Shown here in pieces: positions 34,137-46,671 of a stretch of DNA of 64,000 nucleotides (positions are counted from its first letter, which is position 1; each line of letters starts with the position of its first letter). The DNA lies in NCBI GenBank assembly GCA_035578905.1, contig JAQJVL010000112.1, positions 2,196,104 through 2,260,103 of the forward strand, in the 5' to 3' direction. The notes below the pieces were generated by a model. The model was not told where the DNA came from. It ran no database searches and worked only from the letters and a program-made list of their open reading frames with translations. Position numbers and translations under genes: made by a program. Origin of the DNA: Stictocephala bisonia. Taxonomy: Eukaryota > Arthropoda > Insecta > Hemiptera > Membracidae.

Positions 34137-34704
34137 TATATATATATATATATATGTTTGAAGTTTATGCGCTGCCAAACCATCCAACCGATCGCCATGA
34201 AACTTTAGGATGTTGTCTGGTATACTCCCGAGATGGTTTCCCTGAAGTTTGATGTAGATCCGTCTACAGGGTCCCGCCCCACGGGCTCCTAAAGATCCCA
34301 TGTTATTCAAATGGAGAATCTGAATTGTTTACAAAAACATATGACTGTGTGGTTTAATGTAGTTTCACATGCCATAAGCAGATTGAAGTTCTCACAACAA
34401 CAGTACTGTATATGTTTTGATTTATTGTAGTTCTACATTTCACCTTGAGAGTGTAGCACACACTACTTTTACTTGACCAGGTGATCTGTATTTGGTGTTA
34501 ACCTTTTTCCTCGGTAATTAAAACATGTGGTGAAACGTGAAAATAAAAAATAAATAATTATTTGTTTTGTAGTTTACTTTTTATGACATGCCTCCTAAAA
34601 AATCTAATATTGGTAGAAGAAGCAAAAATGCTCGAATTCTTTCAGCTATTAGGTTCTAAATCAAACTAAATATTATGACCGGCGAAGCGGGCGGGTACAG
34701 CTAG
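34137..34704 (+). mobile_element. Helitron family 1, copy B (second unit of dimer)
   Basis: Starts directly in a TA tract joined to the CTAG of copy A and lacks the approximately 25-bp TC-type 5' terminus. From TTTGAAGTTTATGCGCTGCC onward it matches copy A to the CTAG end. It is followed by T. Confidence 0.85.
34588..34659 (+). pseudogene. Helitron Rep-like N-terminal stub (copy B)
   Basis: Same 23-codon frame as at 34020-34091, identical in translation. Confidence 0.5.
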
Positions 34705-34989
34705 TTATATATATAAACAATCGATCAGGTATCAAATAATGTTATCATGATTTCATGAGTTTCTAGAGCTTCAGGTGGTTATAGAGATTATAAGCTCTCG
34801 TATGAACTATCCAGTCTGTGTGACAACAAAAATACGGTCGCTGAATATCAGCTATACATTACATGAAACACCCGTCTATGAAGTCTTAACACAACCAGTA
34901 ACCGTATGACGTGATTTCATGAGCCATGTGCAAAAAACATTACTTATACATTACCACTGTTCACAATGTTAGTAAAGACGGGCATACTC

Positions 34990-35540
34990 ATTCGGTGGTT
35001 GTGAGCCCAACCACCCACCCATACAGGTAGAGTAGTTGTGAACCCATCCATCTACCCACAATAAAGTGATTAAGAACCTACCCACACACCTATACTCGAT
35101 CAAGAATAGTCACCCACCCGCCCTTCCAGACAAGTACCCGCCCACCTATACAGGTACAATAGTTGTGAACCCAACAACCAACCTATACACGAACAGTAGT
35201 AATAAACCACTCACTCACCCATACACGTAGAATGATTGTTAACCCACCTACCTACCCACACACCTATAGTTGTTATTGTCCTACCGCCAATATGAATAAC
35301 GGTGGTAGTAACCACCCATACGTCCATATACGTACAGTGGTAGTGACCCACCCATAAAGGTTCAGTGGTTGTGAACCCATACACCTATAGTTGTTGTTAC
35401 CCCAACCACCCACCCGTAAACACAAAGGTGTTGTGGTCCCAACCGTCCATCTCTACACGTATAGTGGCAGTGACCGATTCACTAACTCAAGTACGTACAG
35501 AGATACTGACCCACCCACCCCATTCACATACAGTGGTACT
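34990..35540 (-). repeat. 36-bp minisatellite, array 5 (degenerate)
   Basis: About 15 diverged units, C-rich on the plus strand (CCACCCACCCATACA, CACGTACAGTGGTAGTGACC). Internal variation is much higher than at 27.3 kb. Open frames across it are repeat artefacts. Confidence 0.85.
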
Positions 35541-35716
35541 AACACTAACACTCTTAAAATGAGACTACTAAATGATGATAATGCTAATTATATTTGTAAA
35601 CATAAACTAATGTCAAACTATAGTAAGAACTCTGTTGTGAGGATATGTTACTTCTCGTGTGAGTTGACGAATGGTTATAGAACGGGTGAAATGATTTATT
35701 GTGATGTCAATGCGGT

Positions 35717-35850
35717 TTAGGAAGGCAGCATAAATGAAATGAAATCAAATGTGGCTTTGTTAGGTGGAGTTAGGACTATTAAGTGCCCTCTCCCGTTCAA
35801 CCCTATTTCCAAAATAACATTGTTTTTAAATTATATGAAACACAGACAGT
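35717..35850 (+). repeat. Direct repeat pair, copy 1
   Basis: About 135 bp shared with 36556-36690: AGGAAGGCAGCATAAATGAA, GGTGGAGTTAGGACTAT, ATATGAAA. May be a SINE or TE remnant. No tRNA head is visible. Confidence 0.65.
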
Positions 35851-36555
35851 AAGACATTAATTGGTAAAATATATACTCAAAATTTCTGTTAATAAAAGCA
35901 ACAACTTTTATCCAAAATTTTCTGCAATGGAAATGGCAAAACAACAGTACTGATATATAAAAATACTAATACATTAGTTAACATGAATAATTAGTTTTAA
36001 ATCTCTAATTTTAACTTTCTTGTACTTTTGGTCATGGCGTGTAATTACTGTCAAATCTGTCTGTCAAATTAATAGAATGAAATATAGCACTTTCATCTCT
36101 ATAAATCATTGCTATTGATTTAGAATGGAATTTGTAAAGAATAAACTTAATATCAACATGAAGGTTTTTGAAAAAAAAAATAAAATAAAAAAATGATGGA
36201 GATCATTGTCTTTTATCAACACACTTAGTTCAAAATAGAATTTAAGCAAAAATATTAAGTTTAAGATTCGTATCTCTACATAATATTTGTCATCCTTTAA
36301 GAAGACTTTGTATTCAAGTAACTTTATCCAAAGGAATTTCTTTTAAGTCAGTTACGATGTCTTTGTGGGCACTTTGCTATATTAAACTTCGCTTCAAAGA
36401 GAAACTGTGGCTGCTCAACTTTAAATCTAGCTTTCAATTGTAGAATTCTTAGTGCGTAATGGAGATGTTTGAAGAGATTTTAAATATCTGATAGTTTCCT
36501 TCATCTAGGCAAACTTATAGTTGTTGTGCAGAAGTGTCAAAACACTTTTATCATT
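35851..36555. other. AT-rich intergenic DNA, nothing recognised
   Basis: Lies between the two direct repeats. A-rich run at 36171-36192. No gene. Confidence 0.45.
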
Positions 36556-36690
36556 TAGGAAGGCAGCATAAATGAAATGAAATCAAAAGTGGCTATGTTA
36601 GGTGGAGTTAGGACTATGAAGTCTTCTCTTCCACTCAACCCTAGTTTCAAAAATAATATTTTTAAAAATAATATGAAATATAGACAGTTA
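36556..36690 (+). repeat. Direct repeat pair, copy 2
   Basis: Same repeat as 35717-35850 with scattered substitutions. The copies are about 840 bp apart in the same orientation. Confidence 0.65.
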
Positions 36691-36914
36691 GAATTTCTTT
36701 AAATGTATCCTTAGTTTTATTGTTTGTTTTTTTGTTTGTTTGTAAGAAAACAAAAGTGTAAGGATTGTTATAGATGATTTACAAATATGAGATTAAGTAC
36801 GTTCGCTAGCTTTTTGTAAATTAAAAGAGTAATTGAAAACTGGTCAAAGGCTTCATGATATAAGACACACTTCTACTAAGTATTGAAACTGAGACAATTT
36901 CCATTAGTAACTAT

Positions 36915-37033
36915 GCACCATAATAATAATAATGATGATAATAATAATAATATTCTTTATTGCCATAAACACAATACATTGTTGTATAGCATGCGTCAAA
37001 ATGAAGTAAAAGTTTAACAAATAAATAGGTTAA

Positions 37034-37079
<46 letters not shown>

Positions 37080-37113
37080 ATAGTATACAAAGGAGTCGTT
37101 AAAATATTTTATT
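36915..37113 (-). mobile_element. LINE 3' UTR and tail
   Basis: On the minus strand the UTR ends GTGTTTATGGCAATAAAGAA followed by an (ATT)n-type microsatellite tail (36920-36953), typical of several arthropod LINEs. A (TA)n tract at 37040-37077 lies inside it. Confidence 0.7.
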
Positions 37114-37248
37114 TTAGTTCGCAGTCATCTCCGAAAACTCCGATACACTATAGAAAGTTCCATTGACGAAGAAGCGCCGCAATTTACCCTCTAACAGTGT
37201 TTCGTTGGGCTCGCCTCTTATATTTTCCGGTAAAGCGTTGATCAGCGT
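37114..37248 (-). pseudogene. LINE ORF2 C-terminal fragment
   Basis: The minus-strand frame reads LINALPENIRGE, then LEGKLRRFFVNGTFYSVSEF and ends in TAA at 37114-37116. The N(A/S)LP...FYS(V/I)xEF ending is common at the C-terminus of insect LINE reverse transcriptases. It is 5'-truncated, with a 28-bp minisatellite occupying the upstream side. The clade is not assignable from this piece. Confidence 0.65.
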
Positions 37249-37289
37249 TTAACATAATAATGTTAAAAGATTTCCAGGCAGTTGGACGT

Positions 37290-37815
37290 CAGCCTTGGAT
37301 ATGTCAGACGAGTATTGCTATCTTGGATATGTTAGACGAGTATTGCTATCTTGGATATGTTAGACGAGTATTGCTATCTTGGATATGTAGACGAGAATTG
37401 CTATCTTGGATATGTAGACGAGCCTTGCTATCTTGGATGTGTCAGACGATTATTGCTATCTTGTATATGTTAGAAGAGTATTACTATCTTGGATATGTCT
37501 GACGATTATTTCTATCTGGGATATGTTAGACGAGTATTGCTATCTTGGATATGACAGACGATTATTGATATCTTGGATATGTTAGAAGAGTATTGCTATC
37601 TTGGATATGTCTGACGATTATTTCTATCTGGGATATGTTAGACGAGTATTGCTATCTTGGATATGACAGACGATTATCCATCTCTTGACGACGGTTGATA
37701 TCTTGGATATGTTAGATGAGTATTGCTATCATAGATATGTTAGACAATTATTGCTATCTTGGATATGTTAGACGAGTATTGCTATCTTGGATATGTCAGA
37801 CGACTATAACTATCA
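37290..37815. repeat. 28-bp minisatellite, about 18 copies
   Basis: Units of TTGGATATGTTAGACGAGTA plus TTGCTATC. Spacing of 28 bp is visible at 37295, 37323, 37351 and 37379, with indels further on. Confidence 0.92.
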
Positions 37816-38617
37816 GACTCAACGACTGAGCATTCGATTTAAGGAGACAACTTCGAGGAGCTTTCATTGAACCTTCCTGGAGGTGTGGAGAGAATAAAAT
37901 ATTCATGTGCTTATGGAACTGAAACGTAAAATATTGAAAATCAACAGTCAATCAGCTAATTTCTGCTCATAGCACTCTTTTCAGGTGGGATTAGCTAATC
38001 TTCATTTTATCGGAGAGCCGAGTATTGAATGATTGTAAGGAGATAAATCATTGTGAAAGGAGATAAATATTGCAACACAAACGCGTGAGCGTATTTTGTA
38101 ATATTATTTTCACTTATTTAATTTTAGAGGTAACGAATAAGAAGAGTCGAATCAGTTTTTCTTCATGTTCTTACAAATGTTGAAGTAAGATTGCATTCTT
38201 TGGCCGAACACTCTTTTTCGTACTTCTGACAATTTTGGTTTATGTTTTTGACGCGTTTCTTTGTTAGTGAATCCGAATTACGGATTTATTTCGTACATGT
38301 CGAAGTAAATTAAGACTATCTGTGATTTGTATTGTTTTCAGGCCTTTTAGTCTCTTTATTATCCATGTTGTTGGCTGTTTGAGCGCAATGAGTTATTTGA
38401 CTATTTGTTGAGTTAGTGTATTTTCAGACAATCTTCTGATGAGCTTTGAACATCTTTATCGTCTTTTTCCGATATCAAATTCAACGTTTGAATGTTTTTG
38501 ACTATATTATCTTCAAGTCTAAAGTCGTATCCATTCAGCATACAACAGTTGTATGGTAGTCTCCGAGAACTGTGATCGAACGACCGAAGTCAGTTAGGTA
38601 ATGATGTTTAGCTTGTG

Positions 38618-38619
<2 letters not shown>
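37816..38619. other. Intergenic DNA, nothing recognised
   Basis: No gene. A short GGAGATAAAT repeat occurs at about 38040-38070. Confidence 0.45.

Positions 38620-38688
<69 letters not shown>
38620..38688. repeat. (TA)n microsatellite
   Basis: A TA tract of about 34 repeats. Confidence 0.96.
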
Positions 38689-38691
<3 letters not shown>

Positions 38692-40559
38692 TTAGTAGAC
38701 TTTTTAATTGTTTTTCAATATAAAAAAAACTTATTTATGTATGTGTTGTTTAAATGTTATCCACTTCATAAAGTTATTTAAATAAAATGAATCACAATTA
38801 TAAGTACGTTCATGAGTTTTTGAGCTTGGCATTTAAGTATGCAGTAGTGCAGTAGTGTCAGGCCACTTTACAATGTGGTTTACTCATAGGAAATAACATG
38901 ACTGTTTCATTGTTTACATTCTTTAAAACTATAACATACATAACATTAGTTTAAGGTATATAGCAACAAAACAACGTGTTGAACAAGTTGTTAGTGGAAA
39001 TTAGTTTGAATGGTTTACAATAACGTCTTACTTAGATGGAATACAGTTATGTAATTAGCAAGGAACAAGGCAAGGAAACTCAGCATTTAACTAGAACCCA
39101 CATATTGTTGTTGTGCTTTACTTGTGTTAACTTGGGAACAAGTTGTGTAAACATAAGCGGGACTGCCTGGTTAAACACAATCTCTCGGGACTTGGGAATA
39201 TAATACGACAGGGCTCGTACACTTCATAGAGTTTCGCGTTACTTTCTAGACATATTTGTTGAAGTAACATTTTAGTAGTTTTTACTACTAAAGTAACATA
39301 GTAAACATAGTAAACATAGTAACAAGTAAAAAAGTAACATAGTAACAATTTATTTTTCCAACATAAGTATATTTTGTACAAAAATATGTAACAAAGTATA
39401 GTAATTGAATTACCACAGCAATAAAAGACATATTTAGTACTTCACAATTTTGATATTTTTCTCCAAATCGTACGCTTCAGTTGTACAAAAATGTCTCTTA
39501 TGCCGGATTGTAACGTGCCAGAACCCAGGGCTGACCAAAAGGAACATTATTAGAAATTAAAACTGTTATAACGATACATTTCGAAAAAATATACGAAATA
39601 AAGGTTTTTATTTTGATCAAAGACGAAAGTGCCTTTGCAAAAAATTAATAAACTGTCTACCGGCTTCGGAAATACATTATAATTGTATCCACTGTACTGA
39701 ATAAGTAAATATAAAATAGATTTAAATGATAGAATTTTCTAATAAATGTTACTGATTTATTTTAAATAGCTACATATATTTTTTTAAAAACTATGTGATG
39801 TGTAGCTTTTTAAAATAAATCATTAATGAACACCATCACAAAAAATACATACCGTCAAGAAACTAATAAATGTTCTTATTCATTCCTTTGTGAGTCCTTC
39901 TCGTCTGGGGAATGTAAACGTGGATCAACACAGTCGATCATTTGTACTTATACTTTAATACATTTTATGTTGTACGACATTAACTTGTGTTATTGACTAA
40001 ATTATGATATAAAAATAAAATAAATATAGAGATTATTTAAAAATAGATAAAAAATGATAAATAAATATAAATTTGCTGTACATTAATTTTAGTAAATCCT
40101 TTATCGTAAATCCATTAGTTTTACTAACAGCACAAAATATCAAATAATTTTATTTTCAAAACAAGAAACCTTCTTGCATAAACTTATAATGTATCATGAA
40201 CGGTTATATGAATAACTTAATGATAGGGTACTCATGACACATCTGCCTAACATGTTATTATTAAATATTCTTAAACTTAGAACAATCCTTACCAACTATA
40301 CAATACTAAATCTTCCAATAATTTATTTTAGGTAGGATATTATATTTATTATTGCAACGAATAAATTATTCTATAGTATATAGTTTATTAATGTAAAACC
40401 ATGACTGTTACCCAAAAGCATAACTTAATTTCATATTGTCACTGTTGGATCATGTTGAGATAACTGACTATTTGGTATTTATTTTAGCTGGAGTCTTACA
40501 GGATTCCAACAGAATGGGTGGTTCATTAGAACTAGGATAATAAGTGAGATAGTAAATTA
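38689..40559. other. AT-rich intergenic DNA
   Basis: Short AGTAACATAGTAA-type repeats at 39290-39350 underlie the minus-strand frame 39127-39381. No gene or TE terminus is recognised. Confidence 0.45.
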
Positions 40560-40790
40560 AATTCTCTGACTTAGGGTAGTATATTCAAATCTCTGACCTA
40601 GGGTAGTAAATTCAATTATCTGACCTAGGGTAGTAAATTAAATTCTCTGATTTAGGGTAGTAAATTCAATTCTCTGACCTAGAGTAGTAAATTCAATTCT
40701 CTGACGTAGGGTAGTAAATTCAATTATCTGATTTAGGATAGTAATTTCAATTCTCTGACCTAGAGTAGTAAATTCAATTCTCTGACTTAC
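40560..40790. repeat. 27-bp minisatellite, about 9 copies
   Basis: Units of CTGACCTAGGGTAGTAAATT plus CAATTCT, moderately diverged. The minus-strand open frame here is a repeat artefact. Confidence 0.9.
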
Positions 40791-41306
40791 ACAAGCATTA
40801 CTAATTCGCAACGGAAGAATGTGCAAACATATACCATACATTACACTCAACAACATCAAATTAAACTATGCTTTTTGATAGATTTATAATAATCAGTTCA
40901 ACTAGACCTTTATAAGATTGTTAACATATTTATTAATAAGTCTTAACTATGACTTCTTTATTTGTAAACCAACTTTTTTTATCAATCATTTTTAATCAGT
41001 CTGGTCAATTTATTTATTTGTGTTCTTCAATAACAACTATTGTTATCAGATTCAACATTTTATGAAGTTATGTTTGGAGTTGCAGTTTTGATTCAAACAA
41101 TATCAAAGCTTTTTACCATACATTTCTATTAACTATAATAAGCATTAAAATAATAATCATGATCACACTTTTAGTGTCGAAGCTGCTCATGTTGGCAGCT
41201 TTTGACCGTGTTTGACAGTCGTGGTGAGTTGATCTCGTGAGTGTAATGGTGCGAGGAGTCCTTCCCCTGCCTCAGTGGAATTGGAGGCTGGTTGGACAAG
41301 TTACAT
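40791..41306. other. Intergenic DNA, nothing recognised
   Basis: No coding or RNA gene signal. A somewhat GC-richer stretch is at 41175-41295. Confidence 0.4.
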
Positions 41307-41545
41307 ATTTTGTCTATTAAATAACCTGATCTATGTTTTGTTGAATTTTTTCATATTTTTGCATTTATTTCGTGTCTCATTGAATATTTTGTCTGTTTAA
41401 TAACCTGATCTATGCTCTGTTGATTTTTTTCATATTTTGCATTTATTTTTGTAAGTCATTGAGTATTTGGTCTATTAATAACTTGCTCTGTGTTTTGTTG
41501 ACTGATTTTATATTTTGTATTTCTTTTGTATTTCATATTGTGTAT
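41307..41545. repeat. About 78-bp tandem repeat, three copies
   Basis: Three diverged units starting TATTTTGTCTATTAAATAAC, near 41307, 41386 and 41463. The open frame at 41420-41608 spans the repeat. Confidence 0.75.
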
Positions 41546-41699
41546 TATATTTTGTATAATTATGTTATGTGTGATAGTATTTTAAGAACTTTTGACTTTC
41601 AACAGTAATATTTAGATCTAGCATGTAGTATTAATTCTTTTCTGATTTATTATGGGATAAGAAAAAAAAATTGTTTGAGATGTAGGCTAAGTTAGTAAG

Positions 41700-41767
41700 T
41701 ACACCTGAAGATGGAAGGAGTTTGTTATACCTATCGAAACGTTGTGTTTGTTTCTTAAACACTCAAA
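41700..41767 (+). mobile_element. PLE-like 3' region fragment
   Basis: ACCTGAAGATGGAAGGAGTT, then CTATCGAAACGTTGTGTTTG: the CTGAAGATGG...CGAAACGTTG arrangement seen in PLE 3' UTRs. No coding part is adjacent. Confidence 0.45.
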
Positions 41768-44700
41768 GCATTGGAAATCTCCAAATATTATCTACATATC
41801 ATGAACAATCCAATGCTAATAAATAACTTTCAAACAACAGTGCTCATGTTTTTGGAGAAAGAAGGAAAATATAGCTGTCGATATAGCAGGCTGAAGGGAG
41901 TGTGCTACAGTGTGTCGCACAGTTCTTCAGGGTGTATGAAACGAACATCACTGCTTATACATGTTATTATTTGGTTTAAGATGGAACCCGATCGTAATAT
42001 ATACTAAATTAAAATACAATATTAAAAAACCCAATACAATGACATTTACTGATTAAAAAATGAACAATAACTAATATATAATTAATTATAAACTAATACA
42101 ATATTTTGAAACAAGTAAATAGGCATTAATAAATATATTCAGAAACAAGTCATCAACTATTTTGTCTTTGTAGGAGCTTTTTATTTTGCCTTGATTATAT
42201 TTCTTTGTATTCGTTGTTTTATATTTTATTGATGCTGTTTATCATCATCTTTATGTTTTACCAGCGGTTAATGTAAGTTTGAGACATAGCAGCAGTAAAT
42301 GTTATTACTGATAACATTAGTAATGTCACAACTGTAATGAAATAATGTATTTGACACAGTACATTAATTATGATTTACTAAGTTTTTGTATAGTTTAGTT
42401 TCTTACAAATATTAACAAAACTTTGATATTTAGGATAAAATTAATTCTGGATAGACAAAACATTAATTAAATTAGGTAGTTGGTTGAATATAAATTTATT
42501 TTCTATGTAACATACATAAATCGTACATTATAAAACATAATGTAAAATCGATTGCAGAACAACTTCCTGTAAATGTGTTGGATAAAATAAAATTGTAATA
42601 GTATTGTGAGCAACTGTCATAGTGTAACACTGGGTAGAAACATAAACACATACAATTCACATACTAAAACAATTCTAGACTACCATAATTGCATAATATA
42701 TAAATAACTGAATTAAACATTTTACCAAAGTCAAAATCGCTCCAATTATTAAAACCTAGTTTGAAGAAAATTATTTTCAGAATCATACAGTAATTTACAT
42801 TAACAAAAGATAGCACACTGCTTACAAAAGCTCATTAAAACTATAAAATAAAAATATTTAATTAAAAGAACTAAACAGTTTTTAACGATTTAACTAAAAA
42901 AATAACTTTATGAATGTGATATAATATTAACAATGGTGTAGCATTAACATTATCAATTAATTCAAGCATAGCCTCGTAAAATATTTTTGTTTGGAAAACT
43001 TGAATAACGAGGCTATAAATTGCTTAACTCCATAGTTACCGATCTGAGTCAATTACGTGACTTCAGACAACTTTGGATTGGCAAAGTTTGTGCATGGAAC
43101 CCCGACCACTACATTTAGTTACCACAACGCCCCCGCATTGGTTTTCTGTGTTTCAACCAATTTGGGATTTTATTACACACACCAGTGTGAACAGTATACG
43201 ATTTTTTCTAAGTATGACCATCCACTTCATGATCCTTATAAAGCCTTACTTATTTGGATCAAATTCATGTTTTGGAAATGTCGAAGGGGTCTCTAAGAGT
43301 CAAGAAGAAGTATTTGTAAGTATCAAATCAGAAAATCCCCCTATAGCAATCTCTGTTTGATGAATGAAATCCACAAACTATCAAATAAAGCCTAATCTTA
43401 TAGTTGGAAAGTGTGTGGTTTTTATTCTTCACACTGTAGAAATATCCAATAATTAAGTTCCTTTAGTAGATAAAGTTAATCTTTAATAAATATATGGAGG
43501 CTTTATTTGTTTACACTTTGCATTTTTATTTAGTTACCCTGTGACATGTGTTAAACAACTCTCTAATAGTGGTGATACAAGGGGAAGTAAATTGAGTAGT
43601 AGGTGTCAGGAGTTTTGCAATTTTACTATTAGTAATACATATATTGTATGATTGCCGATAGAAACAAGAAGACTGCTCACTTATATAGATCCCGTGAAGT
43701 CAGTTCCCTGTTCGGTGAAATTAGTTCAAGTTCGGTTTCCACAGGTAGCTCCAGCGGTCTCCTCCTCTGTCTCCCTTCAACACATGCTGAAGCGACTGTA
43801 TACCAAACAGTCAACCAAGCACTTATTTGAAACTAACCTATTCGTTGAACTAATCTATTGAACTAGAAAGATTGTTTTCTAACGAGAATGTATAGATGGT
43901 AGCTCATGTGTGAGTTAACTTTACTTCTTTGTATGCGTTTACCCTTTCAAGTTTTATACTTGAAAGAGGATTTTCACTCTAAGTGTATGGGTGTAACCAC
44001 CCACACCCAACGGTCAATAGAGGCTTTTGTATCGATGCCCAATATGAAGGTGACAAAATGAGCACAGTGAACCTGTCAACGTAATTGGTTAGAACAATAT
44101 ATATCAACTGTTTATTTGTAATTTCCAGTTAACTGAGGATAATTTGTTTCTAAAGGTAGGAGTACAGAACACTATGAAATGTGCTTATATGCAAGATCTT
44201 AACATTTTTAAAAACTATTCAACTTATAATTTTCCCCATTGAAATAGTCAGAAATAAAATAGGCAAATGTTTTAAATAAAATAAAAACAAAACGAAATAA
44301 AAATCCTAATTTTTTAAATAGTAAATTGTGCATAAAATGAACAAGTAAAGTACAAAGAAACCATTATAGTTAGGGCAATTAATAAATATAAAAAAGTTAT
44401 GATTTCTAACACTGACTTAATAGCGCTAAAAATATAAACCTTAACGTTGTAATGATTTCCCCTCTCTATAAGAGCGTTTTTAGAATTTTCCTGTTTTTTT
44501 TTGTGTCCAGATGATCGTTATACATACTAATAGTGTTATATTTAAGATGCTTTTTGAACACTGTCTTTTTAGCATTCTGTGAGAGGGTAAAGCCAATGTG
44601 GATTTATGTGGCGTGGGTTCTTTATATTATATACGGGACAAACAGTTGGTTTTTATATGAATATTTCCAACAGTTTAAAGTATAAATGAAGGGACATTTC

Positions 44701-44827
44701 AAAATATTATGGTTATAATAAAGATGTCTGCGGGAGAATATATTTTTTATATTTTATATTGCAACAACATCCATATTTTATAGCTAAAATAGTCTTTTTG
44801 TTCTTCACCTTTCGCCATCTAGCCACT
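41768..44827. other. AT-rich intergenic DNA with unassigned open frames
   Basis: Overlapping plus-strand frames at 43057-43360 and 43648-43861 show no recognised domain. The overlap of two frames in each case argues against either being a real exon. A single 36-bp-like phrase (GTGTATGGGTGTAACCACCC) is at 43984. Confidence 0.4.
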
Positions 44828-46085
44828 CTATAGGACAAGTAAGAGTAATGACGCTATAGTAAGCTGACATAAAAAAGTGGGAGTAATGAGACCACAGTGA
44901 ACTGACTTAAGGCAAGTAAGAGTAATGAGACCATAGTAAGCTGACATAAGACAAATAGGAGTAATGAGGCCATAGTAAGCTGACATAAGGCAAGTAAGAG
45001 TAATGAGGCCATAGTAAACTGACATAAGGCAAGTAAGAGTAATGAGGCCATAGTAAGCTGACATAAGACAAATAGGAGTAATGAGGCCATAGTAAGCTGA
45101 CATAAGACAAGTAAGAGTAATGAGGCCATAGTAAGCTGACATAAGACAAATAGGAGTAATGAGGCCATAGTAAGCTGACATAAGACAAGTAAGAGTAATT
45201 AGGCCATAGTAAGCTGACAAAAGACAAGTAGGAGTAATGAGGCCATAGTAAACTGACATAAGACAAGTAGGAGTAATGAGACCATAGTAAGCTAACATAA
45301 GACAAGTAAGAGTAAATGAGGCCATAGTAAGCTGACATAAGACAGTAAGAGTAATGAGGCCATAGTAAGCTGACATAAGACAAATAGGAGTAATGAAGCC
45401 ATAGTAAGCTGACATAAGACAAGTAAGAGTAATGAGGCCATAGTAAGCTGACATAAGACAAGTAAGAGTAAATGAGGCCATAGTAAGCTGACATAAGACA
45501 AATAGGAGTAATGAGGCCATAGTAAGCTGACATAAGACAAGTAAGAGTAATGAAGCCATAGTAAGCTGACATAAGACAAGTAGTAGTGATGAGGCCATAG
45601 TAAGCTGACATAAGACAAATAGGAGTAATGAGGCCATAGTAAGCTGACATAAGACAAGTAGGAGTGATGAGGCCATAGTAAGCTGACATAAGGCAAGTAA
45701 GAGTAATGAGGCCATAGTAAACTGACATAAGGCAAGTAAGAGTAATGAGGCCATAGTAAGCTGACAAAAGACAAATAGGAGTAACGAGGCCATAGTAAAC
45801 TGACATAAGGCATTAAGAGTAATGAGGCCATAGTAAGCTGACATAAGACAAGTAGGAGTAATGAGGGCAGAGTAAGCTGACATAAGGCAAGTAAGTGTAA
45901 TGAGGCCATACTAAGCTGACATAAGACAAATAGGAGTAATGAGGCCATAGTAAGCATACATAAGACAATTAGGAGTAATGAGGCCATAGTAAACTGACAT
46001 AAGGCAAGTAGGACTAATGAGGCCATAGTAAGCTGACATAAGACAAGTAGGAGTAATGAGGCCATAGTAAGCTGACATAAGGGGA
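44828..46085. repeat. 39-bp minisatellite, about 32 copies
   Basis: Units of CATAGTAAGCTGACATAAGA plus CAAGTAGGAGTAATGAGGC. Minus-strand frames of up to 351 codons are open in all three phases because the unit has no stop in any of them. Single-base indels switch one to another. Not genes. Confidence 0.95.
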
Positions 46086-46610
46086 CGACGTTCTCTAAAG
46101 GATGTTGATATCTTAAAAACATATATGTCTCTACTAGTTCTTCTATATACAAGATCAATATGGCTGCAAAACTCTACTTTTTTATCAATTAATTACCACA
46201 CACAGTATGACAATGTGGCTTAAAGGAAAATACCGAAGTTCTTTTAGTACAAACGTAATTCTGCATTTAAAACCCTTTACTAACAAAGAAAAGGCATTTA
46301 GAGCGAGGTTTATATGAAAGAAACAGTTCGGCTGTGAGTGAAAGTGCCCATAAAGTGTAAATGGGGCGAGGGAAATTGTTGGGAATCCCTTGTTTAGTAC
46401 CTTCCAGGGGTGAAATGGTTCGGGGTTTATTGCTCCACTTGTTAGATGTTTAAATCAGTAATCGATTATTGTTGTTAGTTGTATGTAAGTTCCCTTAAAC
46501 ATCATTGGATATTCCAAAGAAGGCTGCATTATTCACTGGACACTGAATACGGGCGGGAAACGAATTTCTAGATTCCCTTCAAGTAATCTAGATACAAACA
46601 TACATACTCA
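46086..46610. other. Intergenic DNA, nothing recognised
   Basis: No gene or TE terminus seen. Confidence 0.4.

Positions 46611-46670
<60 letters not shown>
46611..46670. repeat. (CA)n(TA)n compound microsatellite
   Basis: About 17 CA followed by about 12 TA repeats. Confidence 0.96.

Positions 46671-46671
<1 letters not shown>

Noticed and set aside
33494..34310. Minus-strand frames beginning MNNMGSLGARGAGPCGRI, repeated four times
   Set aside because: They are antisense to the Helitron 5' region. Their conservation follows from copy identity of the Helitrons, not coding constraint.
43057..43861. Host exons
   Set aside because: Two overlapping frames in each case, no convincing splice borders and no recognised domain. 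Left as unassigned.
44828..46158. Four overlapping frames of up to 351 codons with MSAYYGLITLTCL-like repeats
   Set aside because: A 39-bp tandem array open in all three phases. Single-base indels shift the frames freely.
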